Shown here piece after piece: positions 6,423 through 12,548 of a stretch of 16,127 nucleotides of DNA (positions are counted from its first letter, which is position 1; each line of letters begins with the position of its first letter). The translations under genes were made by a program, and so were the position numbers. The DNA is taken from positions 1 to 16,127 of the forward strand of contig CAMVDK010000039.1 of assembly GCA_947166165.1 (NCBI GenBank), read 5' to 3'. The DNA comes from an uncultured Porphyromonadaceae bacterium. Lineage in GTDB: Bacteria > Bacteroidota > Bacteroidia > Bacteroidales > Muribaculaceae. The notes under the pieces are model-generated. The model saw only the letters and a program-made list of their open reading frames with translations, made no database searches and was not told the origin of the DNA.

Positions 6423-7687
6423 AGGTCTTTATATTTTTCTTGAATAGTCTTTCTTCTTCTCATCTCGTCTTTGGTCAGTGAGAAACCCATGTACTTGCAA
6501 AGGTGGTCGTTCTTGATAATGCAGATACACATCCGCTTATAGGTTGGGATGTCCTTGAACTCCTTGATGTCAATGTCGTCGAGGTACTCCATGCGCACAG
6601 GTTTCTTGCTGGTCTTGTAGTTGGTACCATCACCAACCGCTATATCTACTCCGGCGGCTCTCAACTCAGCAATCGTCTCATCGGACAGGCAGCCACCACG
6701 CTCACGCCAAAACTTGATACTCACGCCGAGTTTGTAGAGGTAGTTGTTCCTCGTTTCCTCTGGCAGTGTGCCAAGCAGGAAGTACATATACTGCTTCCAT
6801 GTGAAGTGCGGCGGCTTGGTTATCTTCTTCCAGCCCATAGCCGTGGTCCCTCCATACAAGCCAGTGAAGTTAACCCCGTTGACCCTGCCAACAAGCAGCC
6901 CCCATGTGTCGGGCTCCAGCACCTTGTACAGCTTTAGCGCATCCTGTGCGCAGTCGTTGAATGGGGACGCGACACGCATCTTAGCCAACGGAACACCGGC
7001 AAGATACATGAGGTCATAAACTTTGTTGTAGTCGTAACCGAAACGTGCATTGGCTGTCCATACATCCTCAACAGTCCAGTCAAACAATGGGTACGCGTTG
7101 ACGAGGTTGTCGGTAATAATAGTGGTGTAACGCGCACCTTTATACTCATTGACAGCAAAGCGTCTATTCATTGTGCGCCATCGGTTCAAAGACTCCTGCG
7201 TGCGTATGCCGACCAGGAAACACACTTTCTTGCCGGGATAGACAGCCTTGCCAAACTTAATGTTGAAGTCGTAGTCGCTAATCTCGTAGTCAAAGTTCCA
7301 CGGGAAGTTGTTCTCGTTGATGACGTGCTTTGTCGGCATCGGCCGGCACCATATTGATTTCTCGCTCATCTTCCACGGCTGCCAGTACGCCTGAAACATG
7401 GACGTTGAGCACTGGGCCTTGATGGGTAGGCACACACGGAAGCCCTCCACCTCGGCAGGCAGCGCGTCAAATACCCTGTCAACATATTCGGTGGTCTTGG
7501 TGTACTGAGCCTCATAGTCCATGTGGTAAACTGCAAGTCTGCCGAGGTTGCCCGTGCGTCTGGCATAGTCCATCGTGATCGAGAGCAATACACCGCTATC
7601 CTTGCCGCCGCTGAACGACACCACCACCTTGTCGAACTCGCTGAAAACGAAATCCAGCCGTTGTATCAATGCGTCATATACGTTCAT
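6419..7687 (-). CDS. PAPS-reductase-like PP-loop protein (DUF3440 / IbrA-like)
   Basis: A 422-aa member of the adenine nucleotide alpha hydrolase group. The PP-loop SFSGGKDSGV lies at 24-33, GIRTQESLNR (160-169) matches the second nucleotide-binding motif, and YPLFDWTVEDVW (199-210) is the usual P...W...DVW signature. The C-terminal part (about 280-420) fits DUF3440, with Cys387, Cys389 and Cys397 (RMCICIIKNDHLC). The ECGLH redox motif of true assimilatory PAPS reductases is missing, so sulfate assimilation is unlikely. In such proteins (e.g. DndC, IbrA) the domain activates a substrate by adenylation, sometimes for sulfur transfer to DNA. ATG at 7687 overlaps the helicase stop; TGA overlaps the ParB start. 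Pairing with a ParB-like protein supports the IbrA-IbrB reading. Confidence 0.88.
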   Translation of the reverse strand: MNVYDALIQRLDFVFSEFDKVVVSFSGGKDSGVLLSITMDYARRTGNLGRLAVYHMDYEAQYTKTTEYVDRVFDALPAEVEGFRVCLPIKAQCSTSMFQAYWQPWKMSEKSIWCRPMPTKHVINENNFPWNFDYEISDYDFNIKFGKAVYPGKKVCFLVGIRTQESLNRWRTMNRRFAVNEYKGARYTTIITDNLVNAYPLFDWTVEDVWTANARFGYDYNKVYDLMYLAGVPLAKMRVASPFNDCAQDALKLYKVLEPDTWGLLVGRVNGVNFTGLYGGTTAMGWKKITKPPHFTWKQYMYFLLGTLPEETRNNYLYKLGVSIKFWRERGGCLSDETIAELRAAGVDIAVGDGTNYKTSKKPVRMEYLDDIDIKEFKDIPTYKRMCICIIKNDHLCKYMGFSLTKDEMRRRKTIQEKYKDL

Positions 7688-8892
7688 AGGTCTTGCTGCA
7701 GTTGTTCTTTGGTTGCTTTCTTGAAATACTCGCTCATCGTTACTTTCTTGTCTATGTTGCGGTCAATGAGTCGTTCAAGCCCCACGTCGCCCGTGAGGTC
7801 AAAGTAGAGGCAGTCGCGCTCTTGACCTGTGCGGAACGTGCGGCGTGTTGACTGGGTGCGCAACGCATAGTCCCACACCTTGTCGAAATAGATGGTCACG
7901 TTGTACTCTTGCAGGTTGAGGCCGAGGCTGTCTTTTTGGTATGACAGTACCAGGCACTCGGGGAACAGTCGCTCACACAGCTCACGGCTCTTGATGAACT
8001 TACAGAAGATGATCGTCCGCTTGGGGTCAACATCGTCCTCGGCAAGGATGCGCCGAACCGCATCAAACTTGCTCTCGGTGCAACAATAGGTGTGCTGCAT
8101 CTTCTGCGTCATTTCGAGGAAGATATTGTTGTTGCGCCATTCCAACATCTCGTCGTCGAGAAATTTCTCTTTGATACGCTGGTATTCTGCCCTGCTCTCA
8201 TCGTCTATCCAGTAGCTGCGATAGCGGTAGTGTTGCAGAATGTTGAGTTTGAGGTCGGCCTTGAACACATAGTGTCTGATGAGTGAATAGAGGTAATCCA
8301 CGTTATCGTAGCCGGTGATGAATTCTTTCGTGTAGGTTCGCCATCCGTTGGTCTTGGTGATCCTCGTCCACTCGCAAAAGGTGTTCTTGAACTGGGCGAG
8401 GCTCATGTTGAGGATGAGCGGCGAGAGGAACTCCATCTGCGACCACAAGTCAAGCAGGTTGCGGCTCAGTGGCGTGCCATTGAGGATTAACTTGTACTCC
8501 ACTCGCTTGCCTATTTCAAGTAGCCGCTTGGTGCGCTTTGCCTCTGCGTTCTTTATCTTCAGCGACTCGTCCGCCACCACGAATGGGCTGGTGTGACGCT
8601 CCAACTCGTTCATCGCCTCCGGGTAGATGCGGTCACTGCCCGTGATGCTCTCCACACCGATATATTTGACTGGCATCTTTAACCAGCCCTGGTTCTCTAC
8701 TTCGGCAGGAACGTGCCCCTGTCGTATGGTCTGCAATGGGCCTACCCACAGCACGAAGTCGCATGGCGATGCGTTAACGATGTCCACCGCCACTTTTGTC
8801 TTGCCTGTGCCGGCCTCCATGAACAAAGCGCCGACCTTCCAGTCAGCGAGGTGGCGCTTTGCGTCTGTCTGGTGTTGCAGGTCAAGCGTCAC
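7684..8892 (-). CDS. SNF2-type superfamily 2 helicase / ATPase (phage)
   Basis: About 402 aa, with motif I EAGTGKT (26-32), motif II VADESLKIKN (106-115, DExx form), motif III NGTPLS (138-143), motif V DSLGLNLQEYNVTIYFD (from 321) and motif VI QSTRRTFRTGQ (347-357). This is the compact phage form of SNF2/Rad54-like translocases, which move along double-stranded DNA without real strand opening; it may act in replication, recombination or modification. The start is uncertain: no ATG is near, and the frame opens with TTG 8919. GTG 8892 gives MTLDLQHQTDAK and an 11-bp overlap with the preceding gene, and is preferred. The stop overlaps the PP-loop gene by ATGA. No nuclease domain is fused. Confidence 0.9.
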   Translation of the reverse strand: MTLDLQHQTDAKRHLADWKVGALFMEAGTGKTKVAVDIVNASPCDFVLWVGPLQTIRQGHVPAEVENQGWLKMPVKYIGVESITGSDRIYPEAMNELERHTSPFVVADESLKIKNAEAKRTKRLLEIGKRVEYKLILNGTPLSRNLLDLWSQMEFLSPLILNMSLAQFKNTFCEWTRITKTNGWRTYTKEFITGYDNVDYLYSLIRHYVFKADLKLNILQHYRYRSYWIDDESRAEYQRIKEKFLDDEMLEWRNNNIFLEMTQKMQHTYCCTESKFDAVRRILAEDDVDPKRTIIFCKFIKSRELCERLFPECLVLSYQKDSLGLNLQEYNVTIYFDKVWDYALRTQSTRRTFRTGQERDCLYFDLTGDVGLERLIDRNIDKKVTMSEYFKKATKEQLQQDL

Positions 8893-9253
8893 GCAGCTCG
8901 TCAATCTCGTTACTCTCAACAGGGGCGACCCTGTCGGGAGTGTGATGTGTCACGCTCTCAACAAACATCGGCAACTCGGCTTTTTGATGGTAGTAGCCAA
9001 GCCAAAAGCGACCACCATCGGCATCTTCAAGCACTTTGTCGGGCCAGCCTTCAGCAGACAAGTTCGACATGATCTGCTGACGGCTGGCCATGAATTTTGT
9101 CTTGAAGCGGTCATAGCGCATCAAGTTTGCAGGGTTGTCTTGAATGTTGTGGAGCTGTCCGCTTGTGAACGGCTCGTTGTTGCTTCTCTCGACGACTGCA
9201 ACGTATCTGCCGAGCAGATAGTAGGCGTTCTTGTTGTTTAGGTCTAAAGCCAT
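8882..9253 (-). CDS. Small phage protein resembling the C-terminal (Cas11c) part of type I-C Cas8c/Csd1
   Basis: 123 aa from the ATG at 9253 (an upstream in-frame GTG at 9322 would overlap the previous gene and is not favoured). The N-terminus MALDLNNKNAYYLLGRYVAV and E22, then the block FWLGYYHQKAEL (83-94), strongly recall the conserved C-terminal region of Cas8c/Csd1: a D-x-x-N-x-N stretch before YLLGRLFAVLE, and a terminal F-x-LGYYHQ. In type I-C systems that C-terminal part is also made separately as the small subunit Cas11c, about the same size as this protein. The NATIRDRYY-like motif of Cas8c is not seen here (SGQLHNIQDNPANLMRYDRF instead), so the protein has diverged. No cas genes or repeats are near. 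It overlaps the helicase start and may work with it, or it may interfere with host Cascade. Similarity is from memory of the family. Confidence 0.6.
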   Translation of the reverse strand: MALDLNNKNAYYLLGRYVAVVERSNNEPFTSGQLHNIQDNPANLMRYDRFKTKFMASRQQIMSNLSAEGWPDKVLEDADGGRFWLGYYHQKAELPMFVESVTHHTPDRVAPVESNEIDELRDA

Positions 9254-9285
9254 AGTGTTATTTTTTAAGTTGTGTAATGATGTTG

Positions 9286-9819
9286 TTAGAACTTGTATTT
9301 TTTCTTTAGTTCGTCGAGCCACTCTTCTGAAATATAGTTGGCATAGGGGTTGTACCCCTCGCCGCCATCGTTGAAAGCGGCGTTATACGCTCTGCGCTTC
9401 CGCTTGAGCTCCGAGAGGGGAAGCACACGCCCTTCGGCCTCCGCCGCCTTGGCAGCCTGAATCTGTTTGCGCTCGTCATCGCTCATGTCATCGGTCAGCC
9501 GCTCGGCCTTCGCAGCTTCGATCTGTGCGGCCACCTCATCGGTCATCCTCACGGTCACGTTGATGCGGGTCTTGCGCTCCTTGATGTACACGCAGCCGTA
9601 GATGGCCTTGCCGCCCTCGTAGTCGATGACCACCGGGTTCTCAAGCCGCTTGCCTGCTGCAATCACCTCAAACGTGTAGTCGTCCACCATCTCGGTGGCC
9701 TCGCACTTGTCACCGTCCAGGTTGTAGGTCACGCCCCTTCGGCCATGGCGGCGGATGATGGTGACGGATACTTCCTTTCCATTAGCGTTCCAGTTGATTT
9801 TGGTCTCTTTAGTCTTCAT
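9286..9819 (-). CDS. Unknown phage protein, first gene of the helicase operon
   Basis: 177 aa, not recognised. The first 95 residues look like beta strands (VSVTIIRRHGRRGVTYNLDG, FEVIAAGKRLENPVVIDY, INVTVRMTD), followed by a charged, Ala-rich helix with two similar heptads (IEAAKAE at 100-106, IQAAKAA at 120-126) and a basic/aromatic tail (LKRKRRAYNAAFND, then ISEEWLDELKKKYKF). There is no signal peptide or membrane segment; it is probably a cytoplasmic nucleic-acid or protein-binding factor. The ATG at 9819 lies about 48 nt from the predicted transcription start, and the Cas11c-like gene begins 32 bp after its stop. Being first in the operon, it should be made early and in quantity. Confidence 0.8.
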   Translation of the reverse strand: MKTKETKINWNANGKEVSVTIIRRHGRRGVTYNLDGDKCEATEMVDDYTFEVIAAGKRLENPVVIDYEGGKAIYGCVYIKERKTRINVTVRMTDEVAAQIEAAKAERLTDDMSDDERKQIQAAKAAEAEGRVLPLSELKRKRRAYNAAFNDGGEGYNPYANYISEEWLDELKKKYKF

Positions 9820-9871
9820 TTTTTCAGCTGCAGAATTTATCGTGTTGCCCCCACGTCTGAATTAGATGGTG

Positions 9872-9903
9872 CAAAGTTAGGCATTAATTTTGATGTACGC
9901 AAA
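9872..9903 (-). promoter_or_regulatory. Promoter of the helicase/PP-loop/ParB/XRE operon
   Basis: On the minus strand TTTG (9903-9900), 20 nt, then TAACTTTG (9879-9872): a full match to the Bacteroidetes consensus. The predicted start is near 9867, leaving a leader of about 48 nt to the ATG at 9819. It sits directly after the late-operon terminator, so the two operons are separated cleanly. Confidence 0.8.
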
Positions 9904-9912
9904 TTTGCGCAC
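9895..9912. promoter_or_regulatory. Palindromic operator over the -33 element
   Basis: CGCAAATTTGCG (9898-9909) is a perfect 12-bp palindrome, extended to 18 bp (9895-9912) with one mismatched pair. The -33 TTTG lies inside it, so a bound dimer would shut the promoter. The XRE protein at the end of this operon is the obvious candidate; that link is inferred. Confidence 0.55.
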
Positions 9913-9941
9913 AATAAAATCGAAAAATTAATATTTTTTAC

Positions 9942-9970
9942 AAAAACCGCCGCGTATCACTACGCAGCGG
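9942..9970 (-). terminator. Intrinsic terminator of the late (tail/lysis) operon
   Basis: Read on the minus strand, CCGCTGCGT (9970-9962) pairs with ACGCGGCGG (9955-9947) over 9 bp (one G-U) with a 6-nt loop, then TTTTTG (9946-9941) and further T-rich sequence. It lies 57 bp after the stop of the DUF6549-like gene. Confidence 0.88.
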
Positions 9971-10026
9971 AATCAGTTTAACAAGTCTCTAAACAAATAA
10001 TCATGAAAAATTTACCACTATCTGAT

Positions 10027-10632
10027 TCAATCTTCAACTACTACGAAATCAATGTCTTCTATGGTTTCGTTGGGGTTGAGGCTCACCACGTCCACCTTTC
10101 GGCTCTTGACCTTGTTGGTTTTCCATAAGAAGCCGAGGAAACGCTTATATTTGACGCTCTCAACGATTTTCAACGACGACCTGGTACTCAATGTGCCAAT
10201 GAGTGAGTCGGCGGCTATGTAGCCGTGAATGGAGTACCACCGCTTGTCAAGGTCTATCGCCCTTACTGGCTCCATTATCGTATCTCGCCTGATGATGCTG
10301 TCACGAAGCACGGTCATAATGGTGTCATGCGTGTGGGTGTTGACGGTGACAATCCGCTCGATGTCCCTGCCTTTCGTTTTAAGGCTCTCTATGAGTTTCA
10401 AATCCTCCGCCCTGTACTTCTTTAACTCATCAACCGTAAGGCGAATGCTGGCCATTTCTGCCGCATTCAGCCCGTCTTTCGTGCGGTAGTGGGTCACGCT
10501 GTCGAGCAAAGCATCCTTTGTCTGCACAAGGCTCTCGTTCTCTTCTTTCAGCGAAGCGATGTGCGTCTGCTGTATCCATATCACACAACCGGCAATGACC
10601 AGTGCCAATGCTCCTACAAGGTACTTTTTCAT
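10027..10632 (-). CDS. DUF6549-like, Rz/spanin-like membrane-anchored coiled-coil protein
   Basis: 201 aa from the ATG at 10632, which overlaps the amidase stop as ATGA (a longer frame to 10659 is rejected for this reason). The N-terminus MKKYLVGALALVIAGC is a hydrophobic anchor and also a good lipobox (IAGC, Cys16). A helical, coiled-coil-like stretch follows at about 22-95, with the pattern LNAAEMASIRLTVDELKKYR (55-74) that I associate with DUF6549 of Bacteroidetes phages, then a TIM-rich middle and a C-terminal domain. Position after holin and endolysin, plus anchor and coil, suits an Rz-type spanin that disrupts the outer membrane. No separate Rz1 gene was found inside or after it. Function is inferred from place and shape. 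Confidence 0.75.
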   Translation of the reverse strand: MKKYLVGALALVIAGCVIWIQQTHIASLKEENESLVQTKDALLDSVTHYRTKDGLNAAEMASIRLTVDELKKYRAEDLKLIESLKTKGRDIERIVTVNTHTHDTIMTVLRDSIIRRDTIMEPVRAIDLDKRWYSIHGYIAADSLIGTLSTRSSLKIVESVKYKRFLGFLWKTNKVKSRKVDVVSLNPNETIEDIDFVVVED

Positions 10633-11426
10633 ACGAGTCGGCTCTTGAAGTTCAACCATGCCTCACTGTTGTTCTTGTTGGCAGTCTTCTTGCCCTCCTT
10701 TGTGTAGAGAGGTGCATTGTTCCAACCACGAATACCTGGACAAACCTTACCCGATATGTCATAGTGACGGACAACACGCTCAATGGGAATGTTGTATTTC
10801 GCCATGAGTATCTTGGCGAGCTTCACGGCGTTTGCAAGTGCAGCATCCGTGTAGTACCAACCATCGTGGTTTGCTTTTGAAGCGTCATACCCTCTGACCA
10901 ACGAGGAGCAAATCTCGATTGAGATTGTGTTGCTGTTGGTTGCTGTGCCGTAGAGTTGACCGCCACCACTGTAAGGGTTCTTGGGGTCACCGACACTCCA
11001 GCAACGGTAATTCTTCGGGTCTGGGTTGAACTGCACCATGTCACGGTCATCAACACCAAAGTCGGCACTCGCCCTCTTGGACTTCTCCCAACTGTCTTTC
11101 ATGCCGATTGCTCTGCCAGGTGCGGAACTGCCGCCAGCGGTGTAGTGGATGGCGAGGTACTTTATTGTCCTATTCGGTGTCCTTGTGATGCAGGCTTTCA
11201 ATGGCGCATAGATAACAGATGGGTCAACACACCTTGAGTCGGTCACTCCAAGAGCAGCCCATGTCTTCGAGCCGACAATGCCATCGGCGACCAAGCCGTG
11301 TCCCGACTGGAACGCTTTGACCGCCGCCTCGGTCTTTGGCCCAAAAATGCCATCAACGGTAAGGCTCAACGCTCGTTGCAGGGTTCTCACATCTTGCCCC
11401 TTGTTTCCAATCTTCAGTACATTCAT
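10629..11426 (-). CDS. Endolysin: N-acetylmuramoyl-L-alanine amidase with peptidoglycan-binding domain
   Basis: 265 aa that would cut the amide bond between MurNAc and the stem peptide during lysis. Residues 1-60 form a PG_binding_1 domain (GNKGQDVRTLQRAL, VDGIFGPKTEAAVKAFQ). An Amidase_2 (T7 lysozyme-like) domain spans about 85-240: AIHYTAG with zinc ligand His94, SIEIC with Glu171, and VVRHYDISGKVCPG with His221, Lys227 and Cys229. Zn ligands and the catalytic Lys are all present, so it should be active. No signal peptide, so export needs the holin encoded just before (ATGA overlap). Having the binding domain at the N-terminus is known for phage amidases. The next gene also overlaps by ATGA. 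Confidence 0.95.
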   Translation of the reverse strand: MNVLKIGNKGQDVRTLQRALSLTVDGIFGPKTEAAVKAFQSGHGLVADGIVGSKTWAALGVTDSRCVDPSVIYAPLKACITRTPNRTIKYLAIHYTAGGSSAPGRAIGMKDSWEKSKRASADFGVDDRDMVQFNPDPKNYRCWSVGDPKNPYSGGGQLYGTATNSNTISIEICSSLVRGYDASKANHDGWYYTDAALANAVKLAKILMAKYNIPIERVVRHYDISGKVCPGIRGWNNAPLYTKEGKKTANKNNSEAWLNFKSRLV

Positions 11427-11923
11427 GCCTCGTCCTCCTTTTTCAAATCGTCAAGTTCAACATCAAAATGCCGCTCGGTCTTGTCAATGGTAATCTTCTG
11501 CAAGATTTTCCAAAAGCGGCTCTCTTTCGCGTCTCGGCAACTGGCTTCATTCTCCAGTATAGACCAAAACTGCTCGAAGCAGATGACACCAGTCGCGACG
11601 TATGACAATGGGATTTGAACATGAATGAACACCCAGTGTTCGGCGAGGAACGCGAGCAGGATCAGCGCAAGGCGTTTTGGAATAGTGACCGTGACTACCT
11701 TGCCGAAAGCGAAACTCGTGAACTTGGCAGGTCGCTTCGCCTTGTTGGGGTACATTTTCTTCACTCGCTTGTCCAGCTGGTAGGCTGTCCATGCATCATA
11801 AACAATGAATACTATCGCCACAATGATGAGGGGGAACGTCGGCTTGAACTCGCCTATCAGCCAGCCAAGCCACCCGCCAATGGCCACAAAGGCGGCTTTC
11901 CAAAAATTCAAAAAGTCTGTCAT
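11423..11923 (-). CDS. Putative phage holin
   Basis: 166 aa with hydrophobic segments at about 8-23, 30-48 and 82-122 (the last long enough for two passes), a basic loop KRVKKMYPNKAKRPAK (52-67) between the second and third, and a charged soluble tail (ELDDLKKEDEA at the end). This matches the phage_holin_4-like proteins found in Bacteroidetes prophages. The role, making a hole in the inner membrane for the endolysin, follows from topology and from its place before the amidase with an ATGA overlap. ATG at 11923; a 121-bp gap separates it from the gene before. A competing 62-aa frame across its start is considered a shadow. Confidence 0.82.
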   Translation of the reverse strand: MTDFLNFWKAAFVAIGGWLGWLIGEFKPTFPLIIVAIVFIVYDAWTAYQLDKRVKKMYPNKAKRPAKFTSFAFGKVVTVTIPKRLALILLAFLAEHWVFIHVQIPLSYVATGVICFEQFWSILENEASCRDAKESRFWKILQKITIDKTERHFDVELDDLKKEDEA

Positions 11924-11993
11924 AGTCGTATTTTGTTGGTTGCAACTGAAAGAGCATATACGCGCCCCTATTAGAGTTCGTCAAATCAGTTAG

Positions 11994-12046
11994 TTAAACA
12001 AAAGTGTTTCATTGTTGTAATAAGTATTTGATTAAACAAAAGCGTT
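11994..12046. repeat. Imperfect 15-bp direct repeat in a spacer
   Basis: TTAAACAAAAGTGTT (11994-12008) and TTAAACAAAAGCGTT (12032-12046) differ in one base and lie 38 bp apart in the AT-rich gap before the holin gene; the second touches the stop of the preceding gene. This may be a duplication scar or a binding site; no promoter was found in the gap. Confidence 0.5.
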
Positions 12047-12548
12047 ACTCTATTTTTACTATTTGCGCAAAACTGCTGAAAGGCGATTTGCGCACAGCAT
12101 TGTCGTAATCAGTTACATACAGAGTGCTGCCTAAAACTTGATTCGTGGGGGAACTGCAGAAACTTTGCCCAATCTCACAGGAACGATACCACCAAAAGCC
12201 ATCGCGCAACGCATAGCTGATTTCAAGGCCACGATACCAAGTCCCTTCGCTTTCTGCTGGAACAACCACCTTGACAATATTGTCTATACCCATAAGCAAT
12301 CGATTCGCTCCTGTCACCTTCAGTTTGAGCGTGTGCGTGCCAGCAGTGAGCACTTGCGAACTACCCTGCCCGCTTGCTGGAAGCGTGATTGCAACACCAT
12401 CAAGTACAGCATCCACAACTTGACCGCTTCGATTGCTGAATATGTTTTGCGTTGTGTCGCTTGCCACCTCAAAAAACACACTAATGTAGTCTTTGTAGAT
12501 GTCCTCTTTCGCTGCCTTTCTAATCATCATTCTACGTATTGCGCTCAT
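12045..12548 (-). CDS. Unknown beta-rich phage structural or accessory protein
   Basis: 167 aa from the ATG at 12548 (ATGA overlap with the LRR gene; AAGGAG Shine-Dalgarno-like sequence 6 nt before it). The N-terminus MSAIRRMMIRK repeats the start of the LRR protein (MSNVRRMMMRG). The rest is a probable beta sandwich: VVDAVLDGVAITLPASGQGS (44-63), then VLTAGTHTLKLKVTGANRLL (66-85), and a C-terminal part rich in aromatics with two Cys (124 and 131). The AGTHTLKLKVTG motif resembles Ig-like or carbohydrate-recognition modules of surface proteins. It likely joins the virion tip together with the tail fibre and LRR protein; no function is assigned. There is no signal peptide. Confidence 0.75.
   Translation of the reverse strand: MSAIRRMMIRKAAKEDIYKDYISVFFEVASDTTQNIFSNRSGQVVDAVLDGVAITLPASGQGSSQVLTAGTHTLKLKVTGANRLLMGIDNIVKVVVPAESEGTWYRGLEISYALRDGFWWYRSCEIGQSFCSSPTNQVLGSTLYVTDYDNAVRKSPFSSFAQIVKIE

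Noticed and set aside
6419..7687. Assimilatory PAPS reductase (CysH)
   Set aside because: The ECGLH active-site motif is missing and no other sulfate genes are present.
8882..9253. A remnant of a real type I-C CRISPR-Cas locus
   Set aside because: No repeats, cas1-7 or array were seen; the neighbours are phage-type genes, so a stand-alone phage gene is more likely.
11796..11984. 62-codon minus frame overlapping the holin start
   Set aside because: It overlaps the holin out of frame, starts with TTG and has no features of its own.
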